DNA from: Eonycteris spelaea
Taxonomy: Eukaryota > Chordata > Mammalia > Chiroptera > Pteropodidae
Reading direction: 5' to 3'
NCBI GenBank assembly: GCA_003508835.1
Contig: PUFA01000116.1
Coordinates: forward strand, 5,786,366 to 5,850,365
Length of the DNA stretch: 64,000 bases
The position numbers were made by a program, and so were the translations under genes. The notes beneath the pieces are model-generated. The model was not told the origin of the DNA and did not search any database. It saw only the letters and a program-made list of their open reading frames with translations. Numbering within the stretch: position 1 is the stretch's first letter; the number at the start of each line of letters is the position of its first letter. Shown in pieces: positions 47,156-58,274 of the stretch.

Positions 47156-47221
47156 CATAGTAAATACAATTTACTATGGGGTTACTCCTGATGCCAGTCT
47201 TCAGGCATCCGGAGTAACCCC
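47156..47221. repeat. Paired palindromes (unit B)
   Basis: Same AT-rich palindrome and GC-rich hairpin as in unit A, followed by a shorter (CA)n run at about 47249-47278. Confidence 0.9.
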
Positions 47222-49243
47222 AGGGAGCAGGCCTGCCCAGGAGGAGTCAAATGCGTGCACACACACACACACACACAAACACGCACACTCGGAATAACCT
47301 GCACTCGCACGTGTGCACACCGCACACACTCACAGACGAGCTCACACACACAGTTTCCATCAGTAACTGTCAACTACCGTGAAACCCCTTCAGAGACAGC
47401 CCTCACTGGTTCATTATTTTTTTTAACTGAACACAGAACAAGCACTAGAGATACGCAGTGAACAAATCAGGAAGGAAACCATCCATCCTTCCCAAACTTG
47501 CTTCATTTGTTGGTGGCCAAAGCACGAATATTCTCCTCGTATAATGATCATATGCTTATAGGAGCAAAGAGTAATTCACAGATGACCCCAAACTAGAGAG
47601 AAACCTACAGTAGAGGCCACATGGAGGTCGGAGTACGATCAGCACAAACACAGCTAACTCTTGTCCTTTATATGGCGTCCCATTTCCTCGTGTGAAAACC
47701 ACGAGGTGACCTCCATAATTTCCAAGTCTCTTCCAGTTTTTAAATTGTGTGATTCTAAGCCAAGGCGCCCCCGGTGTTTCCTAGCTCGTGGGTCTTATGC
47801 ATCAAGGTCCCGAGTACCTGCCTCATTGTACCACACGGCTCATATGCGAAGCTTCACAAAGAAAGAAAGAGAGGGAAGGAGGAAGAGAGGTTGGAGGAAA
47901 AGAAGGAACAAAATAGTTAAAAAAAAAATAAAAGAGAGAGAGAAAGAAAACCGAGAAGAGGGTGCATGGACATGGGAGGAAGTGTCCACTCTTAAGAAAC
48001 AGTTTTCCCTCATGTGGATCCACCGCAGTTGATTCCTTCGCTGACTTCTCAGGGCGTCTATGGTCTGGTTCCGTGCCTCGCTCTGTGAGTAGTGCTGAGG
48101 ATGTTTGCACTGATGTCCTTGATGAGCGTATTCAAGAGCTTCTCCTGATTTGTGGAATTGCTGGGTCATGGGACAGAGAAATGACTGACCGTAGGAGCGA
48201 ATGCCAAACCGTTTCAAGTTATTTGAGTCACTTACGCACCCCCCTGGATTCGCACCCTCAGCTTGCACATCCAGCCTTTACATTCTGCTCATCAAACGGG
48301 TTTAAACTTATGTTCCGGTGTGTCCTGCTTCACATTGTCCCGCTCACCGTGAACTTCATTGTCTCCTCACCTGTTTACTGGTCATAGATGTTTCTCTTGT
48401 TAAAATATGTGGCCACCCTCGCTCATTTTTCATGGGTCACACAGATTTGTGGTCAATGTAATTGTTTGGTGTTTCCTAGGAAAGGCTTTTTCAGAAGGGC
48501 TTACGATCCCTGCTTCACTTATGATCTCCTGGCTTCTGACAGAACTTCCTAGTTTGTAGAGAAGTCCTGTTGTCTGACGTCTTTCTCACGTGCTCCTTCT
48601 GCCATCTCTTCCTTTGACACCTTTCTGGCGAGCCGGCGGAGTTAACATCCTCTCTATGCAGGTCCTTGTACCTAGATGTACAGGGTGCACACACTCTGCT
48701 TTGTGCCCAGCCGTATCCTATTCATGCATCAGTCGAAACACTATATGTAGCACATCATCAATTCTTCCATGAGGGAACGTCTCTGCCGGGCTGCCATGTG
48801 ACTGTGTTTAACTCGAAGGTCAAAGATACTGACAAGACGGTGCACAAGAGCCTTGGAGAGCCAAATGTCATGGGTTATTATAGAAAAGACACAGTGTTTT
48901 ATAGAAGCGCTTGAGATCTACCTGAGGATCATGTGTAGATATCTAAAAGCTTAGGATTAACATACCTTAGAGTTAGGAAAAAGCCAGGTTTTCTCATTTT
49001 CATCCCTGGAAGCTTCCCATGTCACGTGGCCACTTTATAGGCTCAGCTCATTCATATTTTGCTATTGTCAAACGCCACAGCTTCCAAACAAATTCCTACG
49101 CAGAGATCCTCCTCTCTCTCCCCTCCCCCAGCCCACCACACACACAGCTGTCTCCTTAGGGGAGCTGTGGTTTCCTCCCGCCACGCCCCTCCCCCGGGCT
49201 CCGCGGGGCCCCGGGTGGGGTGGGAAGAGGGGGCTGGTGCACA

Positions 49244-49282
49244 GGTTCTTGACTGGGTCTCTGGTATCAGGCCAGCGCTGTG
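49244..49282 (-). other. 23-RSS of TRBV20 copy C
   Basis: CACAGCG, 23-bp spacer, TCAAGAACC. Confidence 0.85.
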
Positions 49283-49940
49283 TCACTAGCAGCACAGAAG
49301 TAGAGGCCGCTGTCTCCAGGTTGAGCACTCGCCACCGTCAGATTGAAGGATGTTGTGTCTGGATGACGGATGGGAAACTTGGCCTCCGTGAAACCTTGTT
49401 CGTATGTGGCGCTGGAGCCCAGGTTAGAAGTCGCCATCAGCGTGAGGCCTTGTTGCGGGAACTGACGATACCAAAAACAACCTAGCCTGCAAGTCCTCTG
49501 CACGGCACTGGATGCCCACAGAGGCCCCGCTCCCTGCAGATGGCCCTGCTGGGCTGTTGAGTGACGTGCGCACCAAGCGCGGGGCCTGCTGAAACAGAGG
49601 TCAGGGAGGCGAGGGCCCGCGGGCCCCGTCACACGTGAGCACAGGCAGACGACTCGCAGCCTCGCCCCGTCTCCTTCCTCCCAGCTCCCCGTCCCGGGCT
49701 GTTCTGTGACCCCTTCCTGGCAGCTCCCTGGGACCAGAGGCCCCATCTCCTCTGGCCACTGACGTCTCCCCTCACTTTCCACCGCCACAGGGCATGGGTT
49801 TCCCCTCTCATTGGCATCAGGAGGAAAAAGTCCACACTCTCCGGCCACCATTCTCCCGTGACCACCCGCGCGCTCACTCGCCCAGGACACTCAGACGACA
49901 CGCTCGTACCGGGCCCCAGAAGCAGAAGCAGCAGCAGCAT
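49283..49940 (-). pseudogene. TRBV20: TRBV20 copy C, frame broken by small indels
   Basis: The leader 49910-49940 encodes MLLLLLLLGP. The V exon 49283-49585 begins PALGAHVTQQPSRAICR, then an extra G (TGCAGGGAGCGG) shifts the frame. The two-base loss before FWYRQ seen in copy A is also present. From there on the frame is continuous: CFWYRQFPQQGLTLMATSNL, GSSATYEQGFTEAKFPIRHP, SFNLTVASAQPGDSGLYFC. This copy therefore has the cleanest FR2-FR3 of the array and the worst FR1. Splice sites and RSS are kept. Confidence 0.85.
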
Positions 49941-50060
49941 CTCCAGGTCCTGGCCTGGCACCACAGGGCTCTCAAGGGAGGTGTGACCTGCTCTTCACTC
50001 TGCCTGTCTCCACCCCTGGGAGGATGGGTGGAGGGTACATGACCCCGAGGATGCTCTCCT

Positions 50061-50078
50061 CCGCCCCCTGGTGGTGGC
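50061..50078 (-). promoter_or_regulatory. CTCF-like motif upstream of TRBV20 copy C
   Basis: CCGCCCCCTGGTGGTGGC, 121 bp upstream of the ATG, as in units A and B. Confidence 0.7.
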
Positions 50079-50276
50079 CTGTGCCAATGACACAGGGTCC
50101 ATCAATCCCCACTGGGAAAGAACCACACATTGCAAAGGAGCCTTGGAAATGTTCTTTCCCTTCATATTGAGTTCTTTTTCTCTGGGGTGGGTGAGTAAGA
50201 AAGGGGAGTTGAAGATTTGATCCATGAAATAATGTTCGTACTATAGCGACATAGATTTTTAGCATAGTAAATATAA

Positions 50277-52814
50277 TTGTGTGCATTAAATGTAACTGTG
50301 AACACAACACTGGGCTATGTTTAAAGGGCATCAGCCTGTGTGCTCCTGTGGCCATAGTTTTTCATAGTTGGGGTGGACAACATTAGAATGCGGCCACCTC
50401 TCTCTACATCTGTACTTTTTCTGCAAAGAATAGGTTTACGACATTCACGGGATGGACGTGGCTAGAAGCCAACGGATCAGAAGGAAACCTTCCTACACCT
50501 TTTGGGGACCCCCGCCATCAGGTGTATGCACCTGTGTTGTTTCGATCCTGTATCTGCTTAACTAAGGAGGAGACGCATTCCACAGGACCCCTTTCTTCTG
50601 TCGTCCCTGACGAGAGTCAGCCTCGGAATGGACATTGGCAAATGAGACAGTTGTCGTCATGCTGTGAAGTCATCCTTGGTCCAAGGTCATGAGGAACAGT
50701 ATCAGAAGTCCCAGTGTTTTGCATTATTCAAAGCTACCACCCAGATCACCTCACTCCCCAGTATCCACACGCCTTGAGACCCTCCCCCTGGTATCTGGGC
50801 TGGCCGGAATGTGGCGGAAGTGACATTGTACGATTTTCCAAGTGGGTCCCCAGGTGTCTCCTGGATCCCACCTGGGCCTCTGGAATGCCTGCTCTTAGGA
50901 AACACTTAGTGATATTTAAACTTTGTTGACTTTCATACAATAACTCAGCTTGGTTATGGCAATGGGGGAATCTTCTAAAACTTTACAGCTAATGAGTTCT
51001 TTTAGTATCAGGGACAAGTAAATGGTTAAAATACATGCAATAGCCTGCACTATCTTCAGCATACAGGTAACAGTTTTATAGTAAAATTTTTTTAAATCAA
51101 GTAAGGTCCATATGCTGGGTTTTACAAATTCTTCAGTGACAGAAAGAAATCAGTACCTTTCTAGTTACACCCAAGGTCACCAAGAATTGTGAGACTGTCT
51201 GTCTCTTCCTGCCTTCCATTTAACTTCTGTTCTCTCATTGGACCATTGGCCCCACCAGTCACCTCGGGTATCTGGCTGACACACAGCAGCAGAGAGCTCT
51301 AGGTGCCAAAAGGCTCAGGAAATGATGCACCCAGAGGTGTCTGTGATCACGTCTGGACAGGACTGTGACTGTAAAGCATCTTAGACCCAGCTCACTCTCG
51401 ACGTTTTTTGTTTTCTGTTTGGTTCTAAATCAGAGAACATTAGCTCATCATAGCACATTTCTGTGTTCTACATCCATGCAGAGGCCAGTGTCTCTATCCC
51501 ATCTCAGTATCTCAGTACGTTGGTCTTTGTGTGAGTGAAGCTGCCACAGAATATACAAGAGAAGACGGCTCAAGCTCACCCACCGTTCAGGAGGGAATCG
51601 CAATGAAATGCACAAGGCCAAGGCTTTTACCTCATGGTTGGGGACTCCTGACATTTTTCCAGAAATTTCTCATCCCAGGGATGCAAGGCCATGCAGGAGA
51701 ACAGGCTGTGGTTCTTAATGATTCCAAGAATATTTGCAAATCCATTCAATCCAGTACTTTCAGTTGTATGCAGTCGGAGGGTTAGTCTGAATACTATAGA
51801 CTGTCATTTATTTCTAGAAATAGAATTATGTGATCAAGAAAAAGCTTATAAACAAAGGCACTTATAAGCAGAGTTAATATCACCTGCCTTCTAACTTCAG
51901 ATAGGTGTTGGGACCAGAAAGGGAGGCAATATGCATTGAACATAAAGACCACTTGCAAAATGATACTGACCACCTGTCTGCTGACAAGTTGTGCAAATAT
52001 TTCTGTCCCTGGAGCTGGACTCTCTCTGGTAAGTGTCAGAGAGCCTTGTAGCTACTTCTCTGCAAACATCCAAGGAAGACTCACCAGAACTAGAAGCTTG
52101 AGGCTGCCTAAGTTACTTCATCCACTCATTCTTCCACATTTCCTCCTATTGCCATATTCTGGATGGGGGTTGATCACTTTATTCCGGATACTATCTCGTC
52201 AGCCTCCCCAGCATCGTCCCCTAGGCCTGTATCCCTGTCAGCGAGTGTCCACCTGGTGCCGCCCTGCTCATCCACGGAGCTTCATCCCACGGGCTGCCTT
52301 CTCGCTGAGCCCTTCCCGATGTCACCAGACACAGCCGGCCGTGTTACCCCACTGTCACCTTTGAGTAAACCACACATCATGTGATGTTGGATTATAGTAT
52401 TTGTCTTCTACACATTCCTCTCCCCACTGGGCTTTTATGATATTTCTGAAGGAAGAAACCATTTTCTGTTCGCTTTTGCTTCCTAGTGTTTGAGAACTAG
52501 AAAAAAAAAAAAAAAAGCTGGGATGTAAAATCAACCTCTCCCTTAATGATCTAGACAGATAGATGATAGACAGATAAATGATAGATAGATATGTGATAGA
52601 TCATAGATAGTTGATAACTAGATGATAGATGGCAGGGATAGAGATCTATGTTACTTTTAAAGGTGACCTAGCGGGTTGCTGACATGTAGCCGTTTCCACA
52701 CAGCACGGTGATGGCCTCAGCTGCCTGAGGGCGGTGGAGGTGGAGGAAGCAGGAAGGCCTGGTACTGAGAACAGGAAAGCCCTGCCACCTGGCAGGGAAG
52801 CAGGGCTTGGGACA
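50277..52814. other. Intergenic between the TRBV20 array and TRBV19
   Basis: No V-gene features. A GATA-type microsatellite lies at about 52553-52632 and an A-run at about 52500. Confidence 0.4.
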
Positions 52815-52853
52815 CGTTTATGCGCGGAGAGGACGTGGCTGTGCCTCACTGTG
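52815..52853 (-). other. 23-RSS of TRBV19
   Basis: A consensus heptamer CACAGTG, 23-bp spacer and weak nonamer GCATAAACG. Confidence 0.82.
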
Positions 52854-53333
52854 TCTACGCTGCTGGCGCAGAGATGCAGAGCTGCCTGGTTCTGTCGGGC
52901 CGATGTCACCACAAGAGGAAAGGACGCCTTCTTCACCCGCGAGGCGCTGTAGCCATCTCCGAGGTCCCCTTTTTCAAAATGCCTTTCATTTATCGAGTAG
53001 TAGATGAGTCTCAGACCTTCCCCCGGGTCCTGTCGGTACCAGTACATGGCGTCATGGTCAAAATCCTGTTCACATCCCAGGGTCACTTCTCGTCCTTCCT
53101 CTATGAGCAGGTATTTTGGGGTCTGAGTGACTTTACCAGCCATGGTGCCTACAGAAGAAGGAGGAAGGCTCTGGGAATACAGCCCCAGATGGCGTCTGAC
53201 ACAGCCGTCCGGGGCGAAAGGCTTCCTTCCATCTGGAGCCTGTCACCTTCGGGACACCATTTGCTCCCTGAACCCAAGACTCACCTGCTGCCAGGAGACA
53301 GAGGGCCACGCAGCAGAGCACCTGGTTGCCCAT
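52854..53333 (-). CDS. TRBV19: T-cell receptor beta variable gene TRBV19, intact
   Basis: The leader 53285-53333 reads [17 protein letters not shown] (human TRBV19: MSNQVLCCVVLCFLGAN) with donor GTGAGT. The V exon 52854-53148 follows a TTCTGTAG acceptor and is open: [20 protein letters not shown], first Cys in [14 protein letters not shown]2 [20 protein letters not shown]3 [20 protein letters not shown], second Cys in [11 protein letters not shown]. Human TRBV19 shares [27 protein letters not shown] and GYSVSREKKESFPLTVTSA. The residue two before the second Cys is His where Tyr is usual. The gene looks functional, with a consensus heptamer but a weak nonamer. Confidence 0.92.
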
Positions 53334-55056
53334 AGTGGGAAGGGGGTCTCCGTGTAGGTCCAAGCACCTCCTGGAAGGATGTGGGGCTCCCCTGGCTCTG
53401 TGTGGAATAGGAAGGCTAGCACAGAGAGCGAGAAGGGGTCCCGAAGATACTCAAGACGACTCCCTGATGTGGTGGATGAGGAGACAGAGGCGAGACCCCA
53501 ATCACTTGTCCCCCGCTTTGCTCCCCTCTCTGCCTCCCATGGGGCCTGAGTGGGCTGGTGGCACCACCTCAGAGGCCAGAGTCTCACTCCGATTGGCCCG
53601 CTGGCTTCTCCCTTCCTCCTCATGTGACACTGACCCCTGGAGGGCGCTGAGTTCTCCTGTCACAGAAGGTGGATTCCTCCTGAATCTCATCCCTGCCACA
53701 GGGGCGGCTCCTCTCCACACCCACCCCGCACTCCAGCCCAGGCTCGCTTCCCTCTGCACGTCGCCCCCTGGCTGGTGTGACTCCTCTGTGGTTTTCCTTC
53801 TCTGAGGTGCTGCCCCGTCTCTCTCCAGGGCCCGAACTAAGCTCCATGTGCGTTTCCTTTCGGCATCTTTCCATTTATTCTTCATTCCTTACGTGAGTTT
53901 GTCTCCTTCCTTCATTGCTTTCCTGAGTTCGATCATGGTTTTTTGTTGTTGTCGTTTTCCATTTCTCCCCGGTTTTTGTTATTTCTGTTTATAATATTTG
54001 AACTTCTGGTTTAGGCTGGTTACCTTCCACTGCTTGCTTGTGCGAATTTAATTCTGTTCGGAGTGTAGACTTAGGTTTTCCTCTGACTCATGTCTGTTTT
54101 TCCAGAAGCCAGCGTGCGAGGTGGATTTTTTCTTTTTTATCTTTTCAAGGTTTTTAACCTATACTTTATTTTCATTTTGTTTGGGTTTTTTTATGATATA
54201 CCCAGATAAATGGCATTTTTGGTTTTTGTTGTTGTTGTTGTTCAATGAAGTCCTGATGTTTTCTTAGGTTGGTTTATATTCAGTCAGTGGGGGTGAGTCC
54301 TCTTATGTAGTGATTCCCTGTCATTTTACAGGACTCTAAGCTTCCCCACTTTCATTTTACCTTCACTGCCCAATGGCCAGAGCGTGTTCTCCCTTCCGTC
54401 TTTTCTTTCTCCCTCCAAAATTCTGTATTCAGAAAACCTTTGTTTTAAATCTCGTGCCTGGCCCTTTAAATGGGGGCACATTGGGACCCCTGCCTCCCCT
54501 CCCCTTCAGGTCCATCTCAGGGGTTTCCTTTCCTGGGGTCTCTCCAGCTCCCCCTCAGGCCCCTCTTCTGTCCCCAGAGCGGTTCTTCTGCACCCATCCC
54601 CTCCTCCAGGGCAGGTGACGAGGGACCAGAGTACAGGAGCCATTCCCAGAAAACCGGAAGGCAGCGAACACAGCAGGGCGTCGTGGTTGGCGCCCAGTCT
54701 GGTGTGGACAAACTTCGTCGGCACATACATACTCAAAGTGACTTCACATTCCTCTGTCCTTGATTTTCTAAAAGTGTTTCATCTCAGCCGATGAAAAGGA
54801 ACACTGTTCTGTAGGGGCCCACGTTGGTCGAATCAGATGAGAATAAAAAACGTTTGCTGAGGTAACAGAAAGCTGGGTGACATGTTTCTATGAGCAGTGT
54901 TTGGGGCCAGACCCATCTCCTGAATTCCAGGCAGATTTATCCAACTCTATGTTCACCAACTCTGGGACATCCCACAGCAGGGGTTTTTAATCCCGGCATC
55001 CGTACATACCTGCTCAGACACTAACACCAAAGCCAGGATTCTTCCAGAAAGAATAA
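53334..55056. other. Intergenic between TRBV19 and TRBV18
   Basis: No V-gene parts. TGTTG/TTTTG-rich sequence lies at about 53940-54250. The long open frames here have no family resemblance. Confidence 0.4.
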
Positions 55057-55260
55057 GAGGCAGCACAGCATGGCATAGAAAGCATAAGCCTTGAAGACAC
55101 CCAGGCCTGGGTTTATATTGTCTCTGTCTCTCTCTCACTCTGAGTTTGAAGGGCAAAAATGAACACTTGGAACCGTATTTTCTCATGCCGACAATGAAAA
55201 ACATATTTTTGTTGCTTGATTGTCTTGCTGTTATATAAATTCTGTATTTAAGGCATGCGA
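55057..55260 (+). repeat. MIR SINE fragment
   Basis: Reads ggcagcacagcatggcatag, aaagcataagccttgaagac and cccaggcctgggtttatatt, the forward order of a MIR 5' half. Confidence 0.65.
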
Positions 55261-55529
55261 TAGAGAACATGAAATAGAGTATGAGGTAAAAGAAAGGAAA
55301 CTATCAGTCAATAAATACTTCAATGACTAATTATGTCCCGTTTTTATTTTTTATTTTTAATTTTTTTTTTTCAGGTGACAAGGTTTTAGTTCGTGAGCAT
55401 GGGCTGGGATGTCCCAAGCTTCTTCTACGGTCCTGCCCTATTTCCTCCTCACCCCACTAAATGCCTTGGATCCGATCTGTTCCCTGAGCAGATACCGCAT
55501 CCCCAGCTGTCTGCAGGGCGGGCCCGGAG

Positions 55530-55568
55530 GACGTTTGTGCACTGAGAGGAAGTGACTCTGCACTGGTG
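55530..55568 (-). other. Degenerate 23-RSS of TRBV18
   Basis: The heptamer position reads CACCAGT (only the CAC start kept), with a 23-bp spacer and nonamer ACAAACGTC. Confidence 0.6.
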
Positions 55569-56203
55569 TGGACAGGGAGCTGGCACAGAAGTACACGGCA
55601 GAGTCTCCCGGCTCCGCCGGCTGGATCGTAAAGATGTTCGGTCCCTCTTTGGGAAATTCTGCAGAAAAGCGTGTTGTCGGCATTCCTGACTGGTCCATGA
55701 TTTGTTTTTGCTGGAGGTAAATCATGAATTTCAGCTCTTCCCCCGGGGAGCCGCCGATACCAGTAAACATAGCGGTGGCCTTTCTCTGGGCTGCATTTCA
55801 ATGTTGCTTTCTGTCCTTTCCCCACGACCAGGTGTCTTGGGTCCTGGGTGACGCTGGCACTCGTGGGACCTCAGAGGATAGGAGACGGGCGTGAGACAGA
55901 CTGGTAATGGTCGAGGAAGTTCGTGGCTTACAACGATCCAACCCAAGGCTGACCCCAATAACTTTGAAGTCTCCTGCACGCATTTAAAAATTCACACATA
56001 TTTTGCGTTTTTATTCCACAGTACACTTATTTGCTTTACAGAAATGGCAATACCTTTCAGAAAATCTTTGGGCAATGTGGAGGCCCATGGCCTGTTCGAG
56101 ACATAACTGAGGAGCCACAGATAAAACCCAGTGATCCTGATCTGTCAGCCGACAACTCACCTGTCCCCAGGAGCCAGATGACTGACAGCAGTCTGGTGTC
56201 CGT
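55569..56203 (-). pseudogene. TRBV18: TRBV18 pseudogene
   Basis: The leader position 56161-56203 reads ACG instead of ATG at its start, followed by DTRLLSVIWLLGT (human TRBV18: MDTRVLCCAVICLLGAG). It is two codons shorter, with a GTGAGT donor. The V exon 55569-55869 reads PTSASVTQDPRHLVVGKGQK, ATLKCSPEKGHRYVYWYRRL. One extra G in a CCCCGGGGG run then breaks the frame. The other frame continues EELKFMIYLQQKQIMDQSGM, RFSAEFPKEGP and SAVYFCASSLS, matching human EEGLKFMVYLQKENIIDESG and RFSAEFPKEGPS. The start-codon loss, leader deletion and poor heptamer support real loss of function independent of the homopolymer call. A GGCGTCACC CRE-like site lies at about 56310. Confidence 0.88.
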
Positions 56204-56879
56204 GGCAGAGCTGGACGTGCGGGGACCCGTGGCAGGGCAAGGAAGGGCACTTCCTGCTCAGCTAGGGGGCCGACCTCACAGCTGCGTCCTGGGGGCGGGC
56301 CCTTCCTGTGGCGTCACCATCCAGTGGATTCTGCTGTCTCTAGAATCGATCTCACACACATGTTGTATCTTTCTTCTGCACTGTGCTCACAGCATGGCTC
56401 AGACATCGTGATGAGTCACAAGAGATACAAGCAGGAAAGCATGTGAGGAAATGGAAAGCGTTAAAACCAGTGGTCCTGATGTTCTCGTCAGATGATGGTG
56501 TGACGATATGGTCTAGGCTAGTGACATCCACATCCCAACTCGGCAGCTCAAAATGCCATGGGTCGATTGCTATAATCTATGTAATGGCTTTGGCTCTTGG
56601 GACTTACCTGGTCAAACCTCCACTTTCAGACCTTCCAACTTGGCCTTTCTTACAAACGGCGACACTTTCCCTCTACCCTGAGCACGTAAAGGGCAGAAGA
56701 GTCTGTCCAGCGGCTGAGGTCGGGAAGTCGTCCTCTCTGTCCTCCTCCTCACACCCTCTCACTTAAAGCCCTGGGAGTGTGGCGATTCCACGGTCATGAC
56801 ATTTGCCCCTGTGTGTTCCCCTAAGAATATTTTACTTTCCGCTATCATCCCATCGGCCTCTCTGTCTGTCCTGTTTCAG
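56204..56879. other. Intergenic upstream of TRBV18
   Basis: Apart from the CRE-like site at about 56310, nothing was recognised. Confidence 0.35.
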
Positions 56880-57265
56880 TGCAGCACTGTTTTGAGTTCT
56901 GTAGTTTTGTAGTAAGTTTCAAAATAAAAAAAAAGTGTGAGTTGTCTCCCCATTTTTTTTTTTTGCCAAGGTTTTATTTTGTTGTTGTTGTTGTTTCTTT
57001 TTGGCTATTTTGGTACCTTTGATTTCCATATGAATTTTAGTTCTACCTGTCAGTTTCTGGGAAAAGAAAGGCAGTTGGAATTTTGGAATTCCCTGTAGAT
57101 CAGTTTGGAAGTTGTTTTCCAATCCGTAATCACGGGACGTCTTTCCATGTGCTCGGGTCTTCTTTTACTTCTTCCAATGATGTTTTGTACTTTTCAGTGT
57201 TCGACTCTTCCACTTCTTTCTTTAATTTCTACCTCAGTGTTTTATTATTTTGATGCTTTGGGGCC
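56880..57265 (-). mobile_element. LINE-1 ORF2 3' region fragment
   Basis: The plus strand shows antisense L1: ttctgtagttttgtagtaag, tttccatatgaattttagtt, tggaattccctgtagatcag, acgggacgtctttccatgtg and gttttgtacttttcagtgtt. It is interrupted by T- and GTT-rich sequence. Confidence 0.82.
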
Positions 57266-57426
57266 CTGAGAAACTCTAATTGGCAATTATATGCTTCTTA
57301 ATGTAAAAGTGGAAAAATGGGTTAGCTTTTACATTATTCTTGTTATATATAACGAGATTTAGGTAAGAAGTGACAGTAAATAAAACAAAATTGTGAATGA
57401 AAATAGACTGCTTTTTAAATCTGATA

Positions 57427-57444
57427 CTGCCCTCTGCTGGCGGC
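57427..57444 (-). promoter_or_regulatory. CTCF-like motif between TRBV18 and the orphan leader
   Basis: The plus strand reads ACTGCCCTCTGCTGGCGG. Its reverse complement CCGCCAGCAGAGGGCAG is a strong CTCF core match. Confidence 0.65.
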
Positions 57445-58228
57445 GGTGGGAAGGTGATATGTCCTCTACGTGGATGTCTTAGTAGGTGTGTGCATGCATG
57501 TGTGTGTGTGCGCACGTGTGGGTGTAAGCCTTGGAGTGTAGGGCAGCAGTGGGTGAGGCCGCTAGCAAAGGAAAGAGGTAAACAGGAGCTTATTTTCATT
57601 ATAAGGATATCCATGTGGATATCTCAAATGTACTCCTGTTTCAAAATGACCTGAACTGAGTATCTCTGTTGAATAAGCTCTTGGTTGACCACCTGGTTAT
57701 CCTTGAAATCTAAGGGTTGCCTTCATCCATTTAATATTCCTCACCTTTCACAACAGGTAAGTGTTAATATTCTGTTCATCCTATATCTCATGAACCCAGT
57801 CTCCTCTCTTTCACTAGGTCTTTCCTGGGGAGTTCTCAAGAGCCTGAGTGTTAGCAAGAATCCCATTGAGTCAGCTAGCCAGAACCCCCCCCATACTCAG
57901 TATCTAGGTACCCTTGGTATCTGGGCTTCCCTCGCCCCCAGCATCCCGCAGGGGGTCACCCTGGCGTGCCTGTGGCAAGGATCTTCTTAGCTCTGATGAA
58001 CCAGAATCCCTCCTCACCCTGCTATTTCTCTTAGTAGTTCTCCACTCACTGACCTCTCTCTCTCCCCATCCTTGGCAATAAATGCTCTTTTTCTTACTGT
58101 ATTCAAAGCTGAACCCAATCTAAATCTAAATGTAATTGAGAGTGACAGAGTCCGATGTCATCATCCTAATAAGAAGGATTATACCGAGGTCTCGGGGACT
58201 CCAGGAGGGAGAGCCCACCTGAACTCAC
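57445..58228. other. Stretch where the V exon of the orphan leader should be
   Basis: Searched on the minus strand for WYRQ/WYQQ, CASS and an RSS and found none. A (TG)n-like patch lies at about 57490-57530. Confidence 0.45.
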
Positions 58229-58274
58229 CTGCCCGCAGGAGACAAAGCGCCGCCCAGAAGAGCCTGGTGGCCAT
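58229..58274 (-). pseudogene. Orphan TRBV leader exon (TRBV7/11-like) without a V exon
   Basis: Minus-strand ATG followed by ATRLFWAALCLLRA and a correct AG/GTGAGT donor, 46 bp long. The sequence resembles TRBV7-type leaders (MGTRLLCWAALCLLGA) and TRBV11 (MSTRLLCWMALCLLGA). No V exon, acceptor or RSS is visible in the next 800 bp. The V exon was probably deleted, perhaps together with TRBV14-17, which lie in this interval in human and are absent here. Confidence 0.65.

Larger units (their letters stand above)
44922..48005. repeat. TRBV20 tandem unit B
   Basis: The second copy of the about 3.1-kb unit, offset about 3143 bp from unit A and 3084 bp from unit C. Differences from A are mostly isolated substitutions and one- or two-base indels, plus length change of the CA run. 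Confidence 0.9.
48006..50276. repeat. TRBV20 tandem unit C, truncated at the palindrome
   Basis: The third unit matches A and B up to CATAGTAAATATAATT, i.e. to the centre of the AT palindrome, and then changes to unrelated sequence. The GC hairpin, CA run and GAGA tract are absent. Confidence 0.88.

Noticed and set aside
41779..50276. Regular repeats considered as a CRISPR-like or satellite array
   Set aside because: The period is about 3.1 kb and each unit contains a V gene. This is segmental duplication in a mammalian genome.
53750..53775. CGCCCCCTGGCTGGTG as a further CTCF motif
   Set aside because: It has an extra base inside the core, so it does not match the motif spacing.
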